DNA of 64,000 nt, taken from positions 3,915,339 through 3,979,338 of the forward strand of contig NZ_JBHWAB010000001.1 of the NCBI RefSeq assembly GCF_042688525.2, in the 5' to 3' direction. Numbering within the stretch: position 1 is the stretch's first letter; each line of letters begins with the position of its first letter. The notes beneath the pieces were generated by a model. That model made no database searches, was not told where the DNA came from, and was given only the letters and a program-made list of their open reading frames with translations. Below, piece by piece: positions 16,360 to 25,081 of this stretch. The stretch comes from Haloimpatiens sp042688525 (GTDB lineage Bacteria; Bacillota; Clostridia; Clostridiales; Clostridiaceae). The position numbers and the translations under genes were made by a program.

Positions 16360-17160
16360 CTACAAATCTAATTTATTCCTTATAAGATATGCTGTAGATG
16401 TATATAATCCAATGAATACTAATACTGAATATATAGCACTAGCTATATTTAGCTTTCCCATATGAGTATGTAAATCATATGATACTTTAAGTGCTTCTTC
16501 CTTGTATCCTAGCCCTATTGAATTTGTATATCCATTAAAATCTAATCCATTATTTATGATTATACTTTTATTAAACTTTTGTAATATATAAATATCTACT
16601 GCACCTATTAAAATTAGTAATCCTAAAAATATAATAAATCCAACAAACTTGTTTATATTTCTATTTTTTATTGCTATTTTAGTAGTTGTGATTGATAAAT
16701 ATATAAGAATAAGTAAAGTACACAAAACAATAAATATGACAAAAATAAAAGAAAGTTTAACAGATAAACTCATATCTTTTGTAACATTGCATAGCCAGTC
16801 TTTTTCTAAAAGTAAATTATTTTTAATTTTCTCAAATACATATATTAAAATCACTGAAATACAGAACCAGAATAGTGTTACTATAAATTTAACATTCAAT
16901 ATGTCTACTGACTTTAATGGAATTGTAAAAGTTAAATACCCCTCTTGCCCATACATAGCTTCTGAATATGATTTTATTGAAAATATAAGAACAGCTATAA
17001 CACTACCAAAGTATACAAAATCCATACATTTTTGTACCTCATAATCTCTCCAACTTCCTATACGACTTAGAAAAAACAAATTTAATATAGTCATTATGGC
17101 AAATATAAAAATAAACTTATCATAATTACCTTTTATTTCGTACTTAATTAATTTCAACAT
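16360..17160 (-). CDS. ABC transporter membrane subunit 2
   Basis: About 266 residues with six predicted membrane spans (for example FIFIFAIMTILNLFFL near the start). Its opening MLKLIKYEIKGNY resembles that of the paralogue encoded just upstream (MGKLIKHEFKGNF), and both have a tyrosine/leucine block (YLTFTIPLKSVDIL / YLIFTLPVKGWQML) at the same place. The two probably form a heterodimeric export channel with the upstream ATPase. The start follows GGTGG; a Met six codons upstream has a poorer site. Such GntR-ATPase-permease operons often handle cell-envelope-active peptides or are expressed under wall stress; the substrate here is unknown. Confidence 0.8.
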   Translation of the reverse strand: MLKLIKYEIKGNYDKFIFIFAIMTILNLFFLSRIGSWRDYEVQKCMDFVYFGSVIAVLIFSIKSYSEAMYGQEGYLTFTIPLKSVDILNVKFIVTLFWFCISVILIYVFEKIKNNLLLEKDWLCNVTKDMSLSVKLSFIFVIFIVLCTLLILIYLSITTTKIAIKNRNINKFVGFIIFLGLLILIGAVDIYILQKFNKSIIINNGLDFNGYTNSIGLGYKEEALKVSYDLHTHMGKLNIASAIYSVLVFIGLYTSTAYLIRNKLDL

Positions 17161-17262
17161 TTTTATTCCACCATCCACCTTTAATAATTACAATATTTTA
17201 ATTATTATTTTTTAAATCCATAACTACTTGTTTATAAATAAAATCAGTAGTTATGGTAGATT

Positions 17263-18027
17263 TTACTTTACATCCAACTTATTATCTAACATCCATGAAG
17301 TTGATATGAAAAATATTACAAATAATACAATTGAATAAATACTACTTGCTATATTAAAATTAACTGAAGTTTGACATACACTTGTAACTTTTGTACTAAT
17401 ATACAAATTAGGACATATAGCAAATTTAGGATAGCCTATTATTATTTCTTTAGGAAACCACTGTTGAAGTTTAGAATTAATAAATAATACTAATGCTATA
17501 ACTATTACCCCTATAATAAAACACATAAATTTTTCTATTTTTATTTTTAAATTAGTTGTTCTAGATAGCGTAGTACAAAAATACCCAATTAATATCAGCA
17601 ACATTACTATATACATATATTTAATTGCAGCTATAATAAAAAATGATACTGGAGGTTCTATTTTTACTTGAAATATATTAATAGTAATATAACTAAAAAT
17701 TCCTGTAATCATTGCTACTATAGCAAGATAAACAATACTTGTTATAATTTTTGATCCTAGCATCTGCCACCCTTTTACTGGTAATGTAAAAATAAGATAT
17801 GCTTTTTCTTCATATAAATCCTTATCAAAAGCATTACTGGTAAAAATTAAAACTGTCAAAAGCGCTGCAAAATCTACTAGCAGCATAAGTATTACAGACA
17901 ATGCAGTCTTTTGTGGTTTATAAAGTGATAGTATCAATATATTTAAAAGTGACATTGTTATAAAAACTATTGAATACTTTTTAAAGTTACCTTTAAATTC
18001 ATGCTTTATTAATTTTCCCATCAACAT
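17263..18027 (-). CDS. ABC transporter membrane subunit 1
   Basis: About 254 residues, six predicted membrane segments and no ATPase motifs. It lies 10 nt downstream of the ATPase gene, so it is translated from the same transcript. The start MLMGKLIKHEFKGN is preceded by GGGAAGTG. The longer frame upstream overlaps the ATPase stop and would add residues without a ribosome site. It is a paralogue of the next gene. Members of this type (YtrC/D-like or bacitracin-type exporters) work as ABC-2 permeases. Role inferred from context only. Confidence 0.8.
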   Translation of the reverse strand: MLMGKLIKHEFKGNFKKYSIVFITMSLLNILILSLYKPQKTALSVILMLLVDFAALLTVLIFTSNAFDKDLYEEKAYLIFTLPVKGWQMLGSKIITSIVYLAIVAMITGIFSYITINIFQVKIEPPVSFFIIAAIKYMYIVMLLILIGYFCTTLSRTTNLKIKIEKFMCFIIGVIVIALVLFINSKLQQWFPKEIIIGYPKFAICPNLYISTKVTSVCQTSVNFNIASSIYSIVLFVIFFISTSWMLDNKLDVK

Positions 18028-18037
18028 AATCACTTCC

Positions 18038-18733
18038 CTATTCAAATATTTCTCTAAATAATTCATCAATAGATTTTTCTTTTTCTAACCTTAATTCTTC
18101 CGCATTTCCTTGCAGTACAATTTCTCCATCTTTTATAAAAGCAACATCATCAAATACTCTTTCTATATCTCTTACTAAATGAGTTGTTATAATCATTGAA
18201 CTATTTTCATTGTAATTATTTATAATTGCATCAAGTATCTTTTCTCTTGCAACAGGATCTACACCACCTAAAGGTTCATCTAGTATATAAAGTTTAGCAT
18301 TTCTTGATAAAACAAGTGTAAGACTTAATTTTTCATACATCCCTTTAGAAAGTTCTTTTACTTTCATATTTCTATCTAACTTCATAAATTTCAAGAGTTC
18401 ATTAGCTTTATCTTCATCAAAATCTTTATAAAAATCTTTAAAAAATTTTATAGCATCATCTATACTCATCCATTTATAAAGATAATTCTTATCTGGTAAA
18501 TAAGATACTATGGATTTAGTATAAACACCTGGTACCTTGTCATCTATCAACATTTCACCCGAAGATTGTTTTAATAATCCTGCTGCTATTTTCATAAATG
18601 TTGTTTTTCCGCTTCCATTAGGACCTAATAAACCTACAATTTTACCTTGTTGTACAGCAAAATCTACTTCTCTTAATGCTGTTTTTGTAAAATATTTTTT
18701 AGTTAATTTGTTAGCTTGTAATACCACTGACAT
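18038..18733 (-). CDS. ABC transporter ATP-binding protein
   Basis: 231 residues of a single nucleotide-binding domain: Walker A GLLGPNGSGKTT (about 34-45), signature LSKGMYEKLSL in place of the usual LSGGQ, Walker B LYILDEPLGGVD, and switch His in TTHLVRD. It drives the two membrane subunits encoded behind it. It begins right after the GntR stop codon, with GGGGG as ribosome site. The degenerate signature (KGM) is common in YtrB-like exporters regulated by GntR proteins, which supports that class. Confidence 0.9.
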   Translation of the reverse strand: MSVVLQANKLTKKYFTKTALREVDFAVQQGKIVGLLGPNGSGKTTFMKIAAGLLKQSSGEMLIDDKVPGVYTKSIVSYLPDKNYLYKWMSIDDAIKFFKDFYKDFDEDKANELLKFMKLDRNMKVKELSKGMYEKLSLTLVLSRNAKLYILDEPLGGVDPVAREKILDAIINNYNENSSMIITTHLVRDIERVFDDVAFIKDGEIVLQGNAEELRLEKEKSIDELFREIFE

Positions 18734-19105
18734 TTAGTTATCCCCCTTTTCAATTTTATGAACTACTATATTTTTTATATCTTCACTTTTGAATCCTAAT
18801 TCATTCATTTCTTTGAAAAAATATTCTACTATGTTATTTGCCATTTCTTTTCTTAAACTTATTATTTTGTCTTCATCTTTTGTAACAAAAGTACCCATAC
18901 CCCTTTGGGTAAAAGTAAGTTCCTGTCTTTCTAATTCTTGATAAGCTCTTTGAATAGTATTAGGATTAACTTTAAGTGATGTAGAAAGTCCTCTTACAGA
19001 TGACAATTTATCTCCTCCTTTTAACTCTCCAGATACTATCTGTTTCTTTATAATATTTACTACCTGAGTATATATTGGAAGTTTATCATCAAATTTCACA
19101 CTCAT
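18734..19105 (-). CDS. GntR-family regulator (YtrA type)
   Basis: 123 residues: an N-terminal winged helix (about 8-75; LPIYTQVVNIIKKQI...LSSVRGLSTSLKVNPNTIQRAYQELE) and only a short C-terminal tail. That is the layout of the YtrA subfamily, in which the regulator is the first gene of the ABC operon it represses. The start MSVKFDD follows GGAGG by 5 nt; a Met four codons earlier overlaps the ribosome site. The palindrome TTAGC-N6-GCTAA just upstream is a candidate operator. Ligand unknown; related regulators respond to wall-acting antibiotics, which is only an analogy here. Confidence 0.88.
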   Translation of the reverse strand: MSVKFDDKLPIYTQVVNIIKKQIVSGELKGGDKLSSVRGLSTSLKVNPNTIQRAYQELERQELTFTQRGMGTFVTKDEDKIISLRKEMANNIVEYFFKEMNELGFKSEDIKNIVVHKIEKGDN

Positions 19106-19130
19106 CTTTACCTCCATAAATTTAATTTAT

Positions 19131-19146
19131 TTAGCATATACGCTAA
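19131..19146. promoter_or_regulatory. Palindrome upstream of the GntR-ABC operon
   Basis: TTAGC-ATATAC-GCTAA, a perfect 5-bp dyad about 25 nt upstream of the GntR start. A TATAAT-like box lies just upstream of it on the minus strand. It is placed as expected for autorepression. Two direct TTAGTGT copies lie 40-60 nt further upstream. Confidence 0.45.
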
Positions 19147-19258
19147 TTTATTATTATAGTTTATTAATAACTTATCTTAGTGTTAATGTATTAGTGTGCT
19201 ATACGAATAATACACCCATACAGTAAAAAAGTAAATACTTTTTTACTAAATTTATAAA

Positions 19259-19313
19259 TAAAAAATGAGAAGTTAATGCTAGGTAAACCAAATTCATTAA
19301 CTTCTCATTTTTT
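19259..19313 (-). terminator. Terminator downstream of the hem operon
   Basis: Arms AAAAATGAGAAGTTAATG and CATTAACTTCTCATTTTT with T-run. It is separated from hemL by a MITE-like repeat, so that repeat should be transcribed with the operon. Confidence 0.8.
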
Positions 19314-19342
19314 ATTTATCTTTAATTATATTAGTTGTTCAC

Positions 19343-19596
19343 TCAACTTTCTCAGTAAAAACTACTGTCTAGCGAAGGGAAATGATATATTGCGTAAGAA
19401 ACATTTGAACAAAGTTTACAAGTTCTTAGCTTTACGAATTTGAAAAAAGTTATTTTTTAATTACTGATTCCTACGGAATATTAATTAAAAAATCTTTTTT
19501 CAATATGAGTAAATCTTAGAACTTGTTACTGAAGTGAAAGGTTTCTGAGCAAGATATCATTTCCCGTAGCGGCTATTTTTTACCTGCGAAAGTTGA
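19343..19596. repeat. MITE-like element family A, copy 1
   Basis: About 254 bp, nearly identical to 40852-41106. Its outer arms are long imperfect inverted repeats: TCAACTTTC-CAG...AGCGAAGGGAAATGATAT reads inwards from the left, and the reverse complement of the right end reads TCAACTTTCGCAGGTAAAA...GGGAAATGATAT. It has no coding capacity. A second partial end (TTCAACTTTCATAGCGACTG) lies at 19616-19635. This looks like a non-autonomous mobile element or a structured repeat. Confidence 0.8.
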
Positions 19597-19660
19597 ATTC
19601 ATTATTAACTATTAATTCAACTTTCATAGCGACTGCCTTTCAAATACAAAAGCTACTCAA

Positions 19661-20965
19661 TTATCTACCAAAAGCTTTTTTAAGTGATTCGTAATTAGCT
19701 TTTATTGTATATTCAATATCTTCATTTGTATGTGCTTTAGATAAAAATATTGCTTCAAATTGAGCTGGAGGAAGTAATATTCCTTTCTCTAGCATTTCTC
19801 TAAAATATACAGCATACTTTTCTGTATCACATTTCATTACATCTTCAAAATTCTCAAACTTTCCTTCTGCAAAAAACAAGCATACCATAGCTTTAAATCT
19901 AACAACAGTAGCCTTAACACCTAATTTTTTTATATTATCATTAAAACCTTTTTCAAGTTTTATAGCTTTTTGTTCTAATTCATCATATATGTTTGAATTA
20001 TTTTTTAATATGCATAAGTTTTTATATCCCATATGCATAGCAAGTGGATTTCCTGATAAAGTTCCTGCTTGGTATACAGGACCTACTGGTGATACCATCT
20101 CCATTATTTCTCTCTTTCCACCATAAGCACCTACTGGAAGTCCTGCACCTATTATTTTACCTAAGCAAGTCATATCTGGTTCTATTCCATAAACTTCTTG
20201 TGCTCCTCCATAAGCTAATCTAAATCCAGTTATTACTTCATCAAATATAAGAACTGAATCATACTCTTTTGTTATGTCTCTTAATCCTTGTAAAAACTCC
20301 TTTTTACCAGGAACAACGCCCATATTTCCACCTACTGGCTCAACTATTACAGCAGCTATATCGCTTCCATATTTTTCAAATATATCTTTTACACTTTCTA
20401 AATCATTATATCTACAAACTAATGTATCTTTTACAGTATCTGCAGGAACTCCTGGACTAGTTGGTACACCAAAAGTTATTGTGCCTGAACCTGATTTAAC
20501 TAAAAGTGCATCAGAGTGTCCATGATAACATCCCTCAAATTTTACTATCTTATTTCTTTTAGTATATCCTCTAGCTACTCTTAAAGCACTCATTGTAGCT
20601 TCTGTTCCTGAATTAACCATTCTAACCATATCAATAGAAGGATACGCCTCTACTATAAGTTTTGCCATCTTTACCTCTATTTCAGTAGGAACTCCAAAGC
20701 TTGTACCTTTAGCAACAACATCTTCAATTCCTTCTAAAAGTTCCTCATTACTGTGTCCAAGCATTAAAGGTCCCCATGAACATATATAATCTATATAATC
20801 ATTTCCATCTACATCTTTAACTTTACTTCCCTTACCTTTTTCAACAAATATAGGATTTAATCCAACTGATCTAAACGCCCTAACAGGACTATTAACTCCA
20901 CCAGGTATATACTTTTGAGCTTCTCTAAATAATTTTTCAGATTTATCATGATTTAATTTATCCAT
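19661..20965 (-). CDS. hemL: Glutamate-1-semialdehyde 2,1-aminomutase
   Basis: 434 residues, the usual length. A PLP enzyme that converts glutamate-1-semialdehyde to 5-aminolevulinate, step two of the C5 tetrapyrrole route. Visible features are PGGVNSPVRAF near the N-terminus, MVNSGTEATMSALRVARG, YHGHSD, LIFDEVITGFR, and the Schiff-base Lys in CLGKIIGAGLPVGAYGG. AAAGGAATTG serves as ribosome site. It is the last gene of the cobalt/tetrapyrrole operon, about 100 nt behind hemB. The gap holds a shortened copy of the MITE-like repeat, which apparently did not disrupt the operon. Confidence 0.97.
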   Translation of the reverse strand: MDKLNHDKSEKLFREAQKYIPGGVNSPVRAFRSVGLNPIFVEKGKGSKVKDVDGNDYIDYICSWGPLMLGHSNEELLEGIEDVVAKGTSFGVPTEIEVKMAKLIVEAYPSIDMVRMVNSGTEATMSALRVARGYTKRNKIVKFEGCYHGHSDALLVKSGSGTITFGVPTSPGVPADTVKDTLVCRYNDLESVKDIFEKYGSDIAAVIVEPVGGNMGVVPGKKEFLQGLRDITKEYDSVLIFDEVITGFRLAYGGAQEVYGIEPDMTCLGKIIGAGLPVGAYGGKREIMEMVSPVGPVYQAGTLSGNPLAMHMGYKNLCILKNNSNIYDELEQKAIKLEKGFNDNIKKLGVKATVVRFKAMVCLFFAEGKFENFEDVMKCDTEKYAVYFREMLEKGILLPPAQFEAIFLSKAHTNEDIEYTIKANYESLKKAFGR

Positions 20966-20991
20966 CTTATTTTCAATTCCTTTCTTATTTT

Positions 20992-21060
20992 AAACTTTCA
21001 CAGCACAAAAATACTATATATCTTTTCCCGCAGCAACTGTTTTCAACTTCAAAAATTGAA
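20992..21060. repeat. Shortened family A repeat between hemB and hemL
   Basis: AACTTTCACAGCACAAAAATACT matches one end of the intact element with two changes (split here as AACTTTCACAG and CACAAAAATACT). TTTTCCCGCAGC...AAAAATTGAA resembles the other end. Most of the middle is missing, consistent with an internal deletion derivative. Confidence 0.5.
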
Positions 21061-21064
21061 CTAA

Positions 21065-22033
21065 TTATCTAAGTTGTTTTGCAATATCTTTAGCAAAATA
21101 AGTTATAATAAGATCTGCACCTGCTCTTTTTATAGAAACAAGTGACTCCATAATTGCAGATTCATTTAAAAGTCCGTTATCTACAGCCATCTTAAGCATT
21201 GAATATTCTCCACTTACGTTATAAGCAGCTATTGGCATATTAAATCTGTTTTTAACCTCTCTTATTACATCTAAGTAAGGAAGTGCAGGTTTAACCATAA
21301 CTATATCTGCTCCTTCTTCAATATCTAATTCCACTTCTCTTATAGCTTCATCTATGTTAGCTGGATCCATCTGATATGATTTTCTATCCCCAAAAGATGG
21401 TGCAGAATCCGCCGCATCTCTAAATGGTCCATAAAATGCTGATGCATATTTTGCGCTATATGCCATTATAGGAACATTAGTATATCCTTCCTTATCTAAT
21501 TGTTCTCTTATAAATCCAACTCTTCCATCCATCATATCTGAAGGTGCTACCATATCTGCTCCTGCTTTAGCATGGCTTACTGCTATTTTACCTAAATACT
21601 CAAGTGTTTCATCATTATTAACATATCCATCTTTTGTAAGAATACCACAATGACCATGAGATGTATATTCACACATACATATATCTGTTATAACATACAT
21701 AGCTGGAAATTTATCTTTAATTTCTCTAACAGCTCTTTGAATTATTCCATTTTCATCATATGCATCACTACCACATTCATCTTTTTTACCTGGAATACCG
21801 AATAAAATAATTGATTTTATTCCTAAATCTAAAATCTCTTTTACTTCTTCCATTAATTTGTCTATAGAAAAATGATAATTATTTGGCATAGATTTTATTT
21901 CTTCCTTAATATTTTCCCCCTCAACTACAAACAAAGGATATATAAGATCATCCATGCTTAGTTTAGTCTCTCTCACAAGACTTCTTATTATTGAATTAGT
22001 TCTAAGTCTTCTAGGTCTTTTAATTATTTTCAT
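21065..22033 (-). CDS. hemB: Porphobilinogen synthase (ALA dehydratase)
   Basis: 322 residues. Condenses two 5-aminolevulinate molecules to porphobilinogen. Cysteines for a catalytic zinc are visible in CMCEYTSHGHCG, the two active-site lysines in AYSAKYASAFYGPFRDA and MVKPALPYLD, and the phosphate/arginine loop RDAADSAPSFGDR. Typical N-terminus RPRRLRTNSIIRSLVRET. The start overlaps the end of the preceding gene by 14 nt and is preceded by GGAGGGG, indicating tight translational coupling. Confidence 0.97.
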   Translation of the reverse strand: MKIIKRPRRLRTNSIIRSLVRETKLSMDDLIYPLFVVEGENIKEEIKSMPNNYHFSIDKLMEEVKEILDLGIKSIILFGIPGKKDECGSDAYDENGIIQRAVREIKDKFPAMYVITDICMCEYTSHGHCGILTKDGYVNNDETLEYLGKIAVSHAKAGADMVAPSDMMDGRVGFIREQLDKEGYTNVPIMAYSAKYASAFYGPFRDAADSAPSFGDRKSYQMDPANIDEAIREVELDIEEGADIVMVKPALPYLDVIREVKNRFNMPIAAYNVSGEYSMLKMAVDNGLLNESAIMESLVSIKRAGADLIITYFAKDIAKQLR

Positions 22034-23546
22034 TTATATTCCCCTCCACAATGTCATTTTTAAGTATATCAATTACACCATTGATTGTATATTTATAAGC
22101 CTCTTTATAAACTTTTAATCCAAAAGACTTAATAGTGTTTGATGTTATTGGCCCTATAGATACTAATTTAACCTTATTTAATTTTAGTAGATTTTCTTTG
22201 CCTAATATTTCTACTAAATTCTTTACTGTAGATGAACTTGTAAATGTAATATAATCTACTTTACCTTCATCTAAAAAATTAATTATATCTTCTTTATTTC
22301 CCTCACCTTTAACTGTATTATAAATTTTTATTTCTGTCACACTGCAAATCTTACTTAATTCATTTACTAAATATTTTCTAGCTTCACTAGCTCTCGGAAT
22401 TAATATTTTATCTTCACTATTTACAACTTTTTTGAGCTCTTCAACTAAACTTTCTGCTACAAATCTTTCAGGAATTATATCTGCCCTAATACCATAGTTT
22501 TTAAGGGCTTTAGCAGTTCCATTTCCTATTGCTGCAATCTTTGATTTTCCTATTTTTCTTGCATCAAAACCTAACTCATACAACTTATTAAAAAATATAT
22601 TAACTCCATTTTCACTAGTAAAAACTATATATGTATAATCCTGAAGTTTTTTTATTGATTGTTTTAGTTCAAGATTAGGAACTATTTCTTCTATTTTAAT
22701 TGTAGGAAATTCTATAACATTAGCACCTAAAGTATTTAAACTTTCTATTAATTTACTGTTTTGAGCTCTAGATCTAGTAACAACAATATTCTTCCCAAAT
22801 AAAATTTTATTTTCAAAGAAATTAAGTTTACTTCTTAATCTTACTACATCTCCTACAACTATTAAACTAGGCGGTTTTATTCCTTCTTTTAGCACTACTT
22901 GATGTATATTTTCTAAAGTTCCTGTTACCACCTTTTGTTCTGGTCTTGTAGCCCAATTTATTATGGCTACAGGGGTATCTTTTTTCTTACCTTCTTTTAT
23001 TAAATTTTCACATATTCTATTTAAATTGGCCATTCCCATTAGAAATACTAATGTACCTTTTAATTTAGCTAAAGCTCTCCAATTTAACTCTTCACTACTA
23101 TCTTTTAAGTGTCCAGTAATTACATGAAATGAAGAAGCATAATCTCTATGAGTTATAGGTATACCTGCATAACAAAGACCTCCTATAGCAGATGTTATAC
23201 CTGGAACTACTTCAAATTTCACACCTTTTTCCAAAAGATATTCTCCTTCTTCTCCTCCTCTTCCAAAAACATAGGGATCTCCCCCTTTAAGTCTTACAAC
23301 TTTTTTACCTTTCAAAGCTTGTTCCGCTATAATTTCATTTATTTCATCTTGAGTTTTAGTATGATTACTTGATTGTTTACCTACATATATAAATTTACAA
23401 TCATCTTTAGCTTCATCTAAGAATCTGTTATTTGCTAATCTATCATATACAATAACATCTGCTTTTTTTATGCAATCTAATCCTTTTAAAGTTAATAAGT
23501 TATAATCTCCTGGACCTGCCCCAATTAAATATACTTTACCCTTCAT
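22020..23546 (-). CDS. cobA-hemD: Uroporphyrinogen-III C-methyltransferase / uroporphyrinogen-III synthase fusion
   Basis: 508-residue fusion. Residues 1-245 are the SAM-dependent methyltransferase that makes precorrin-2 (KVYLIGAGPGDYNLLTLKG, VVRLKGGDPYVFGRGGEE, VVPGITSAIGGLCYAGIPITHR). Residues from about 250 are uroporphyrinogen-III synthase, which closes and inverts ring D (IVVTRSRAQNSKL, YIVFTSENGVNIFF, VDYITFTSSSTVKNLV). The fusion is common in clostridia and channels uroporphyrinogen III into corrinoid/sirohaem synthesis. AAGGAG precedes the start; the gap to hemC is only 3 nt. Confidence 0.95.
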   Translation of the reverse strand: MKGKVYLIGAGPGDYNLLTLKGLDCIKKADVIVYDRLANNRFLDEAKDDCKFIYVGKQSSNHTKTQDEINEIIAEQALKGKKVVRLKGGDPYVFGRGGEEGEYLLEKGVKFEVVPGITSAIGGLCYAGIPITHRDYASSFHVITGHLKDSSEELNWRALAKLKGTLVFLMGMANLNRICENLIKEGKKKDTPVAIINWATRPEQKVVTGTLENIHQVVLKEGIKPPSLIVVGDVVRLRSKLNFFENKILFGKNIVVTRSRAQNSKLIESLNTLGANVIEFPTIKIEEIVPNLELKQSIKKLQDYTYIVFTSENGVNIFFNKLYELGFDARKIGKSKIAAIGNGTAKALKNYGIRADIIPERFVAESLVEELKKVVNSEDKILIPRASEARKYLVNELSKICSVTEIKIYNTVKGEGNKEDIINFLDEGKVDYITFTSSSTVKNLVEILGKENLLKLNKVKLVSIGPITSNTIKSFGLKVYKEAYKYTINGVIDILKNDIVEGNINENN

Positions 23547-23549
23547 ATT

Positions 23550-24449
23550 CTACAACTCCTTAGAAATAATCTCTGCAAGTTCAAATCCAATTTTTCTTGC
23601 ATCTTTAGCTTTTCCTGATAAAGATTTTCTTACTAAAGCCTGTCCATCTTCAGTTCCAAATAAAGCATCTAATTTTATTGATTCATCTTTTACACTACAA
23701 AGTGCACCTACAGGAATATGACAGCTTCCATCTATAGCTTCTAAAAAAGCTCTCTCTGCCTTTATCTGAATTTCCGTCTCTTTATGTTGTATATCCTTTA
23801 GCATTGCTTCTATTTCTTTATTATTTTCCCTTACTTCTATAGCTAAAGCACCTTGTGCTGGTGCTGGAAGTACTATATCTGTTGATAAATAATATATTTT
23901 ATTTTTTATAGTTTCTTGTATATTTAATCTATTTATTCCTGCTGCAGCAAGTATTACTCCATCTAAATCTTGTTCTTTAATTTTTTTTATTCTAGTATCT
24001 ATATTTCCTCGAATTGAAACAACATTTAAATCTGGTCTATATCTTAAAATTTGATATTTTCTTCTTTTACTTCCTGTACCTATTTTAGCTCCTTTAGGAA
24101 GATCCTTTAAACATGTATACCCTTCTTTTAACACTATAACATCTCTATATTCTTCCCGTTTTGGTATATGTGAAAACTTAAGTCCTTCTGGAACCTGTGC
24201 TGGCATATCTTTCATGCTGTGAACAGCCATATCAATATCGCCATCTAAAAGCTGTTGTTCTATTTCTTTTACAAATAATCCTTTGCCGCCTATTTTATCC
24301 AAAGAAATATGTTGTATTTTATCTCCCTTAGTTTTTATTATTTTTAATTCGAAATCCACATTTGGATTTTTGCTTTTTAGTTTACTTATAACCCAATTTG
24401 TTTGAGCAAGTGCGAGTTTACTTCCTCTTGATCCAACCACTACTCTCAT
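23550..24449 (-). CDS. hemC: Hydroxymethylbilane synthase (porphobilinogen deaminase)
   Basis: About 299 residues. Joins four porphobilinogens into hydroxymethylbilane on a dipyrromethane cofactor. The cofactor-binding Cys is in DGSCHIPVGA, and the RGSKLALAQTN, GGKGLFVKEIE, AVHSMKDMP and GTGSKRR motifs are all present. The start is taken at MRVVVGSRG, 8 nt after AAAGGAG; an ATG two codons earlier is too close. The ribosome site lies within the last codons of the preceding gene, so the two are coupled. Confidence 0.97.
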   Translation of the reverse strand: MRVVVGSRGSKLALAQTNWVISKLKSKNPNVDFELKIIKTKGDKIQHISLDKIGGKGLFVKEIEQQLLDGDIDMAVHSMKDMPAQVPEGLKFSHIPKREEYRDVIVLKEGYTCLKDLPKGAKIGTGSKRRKYQILRYRPDLNVVSIRGNIDTRIKKIKEQDLDGVILAAAGINRLNIQETIKNKIYYLSTDIVLPAPAQGALAIEVRENNKEIEAMLKDIQHKETEIQIKAERAFLEAIDGSCHIPVGALCSVKDESIKLDALFGTEDGQALVRKSLSGKAKDARKIGFELAEIISKEL

Positions 24450-24454
24450 AACCA

Positions 24455-25069
24455 TTACTCCTTTTGATTATTTACTAATTCATAAAAATATTTTCTAAGT
24501 TCATCTAAATTTAAATTCACAATATAATTAAGGATTCTTTTCTTAATTACTTCATCTTTATATGTACCCACTATGATTTTTCTTGTTTTACCAAGTAAAT
24601 TTACATACTCTTCATACTCATCTGTATATCTCTCTTCTAATTCTTTTCTTATCTTCGAACTTAAAGATGGACTTTTACCTGTTGTAGACACAGCTATAAC
24701 TAAGTCACCTCTTTGTATAGTGGAAGGTACTATAAAATCAGAACTATCTATACTATTAACAGTATTACAAAGGATTTTATTTTTTCTACACTCTCTTGCA
24801 ATTTCTTCATTCACTTTTTTAGAAGAAGTTGCGGCTATAACTAAAAATGAATGTAAGATATACATTTTATTGTACTCATCATTAATTATCTCTAATCTAT
24901 TATTATACTTTTCCTTTAAAGCATTAAATTGGCTTTCTATTGATATACCTACTACTTTTACATTTGCTCCAAATTCTAAAAGCTTTTTTGTTTTTCGAAA
25001 AGCTATTTTACCAGCTCCTATAATAGTTATATCTTTATTTTTTATATTTATCATTAGTGGATAATACAT
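24455..25069 (-). CDS. Precorrin-2 dehydrogenase (SirC / CysG N-domain type)
   Basis: 204 residues. NAD-dependent oxidation of precorrin-2 to sirohydrochlorin, the branch compound for anaerobic B12, sirohaem and F430. The Rossmann start MINIKNKDITIIGAGKIAFRKTKKLLEFGA is typical, followed by VIAATSSKKVNEEIA and CNTVNSIDSSDFIVPSTIQRGDLVIAVSTTGKSP, the family signature. The Asp in that block is the proposed catalytic residue. A chelatase domain is absent. It lies 12 nt after hemA in the operon and ends inside the hemC ribosome site. Confidence 0.92.
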   Translation of the reverse strand: MYYPLMINIKNKDITIIGAGKIAFRKTKKLLEFGANVKVVGISIESQFNALKEKYNNRLEIINDEYNKMYILHSFLVIAATSSKKVNEEIARECRKNKILCNTVNSIDSSDFIVPSTIQRGDLVIAVSTTGKSPSLSSKIRKELEERYTDEYEEYVNLLGKTRKIIVGTYKDEVIKKRILNYIVNLNLDELRKYFYELVNNQKE

Positions 25070-25081
25070 TGTTTCACTTCC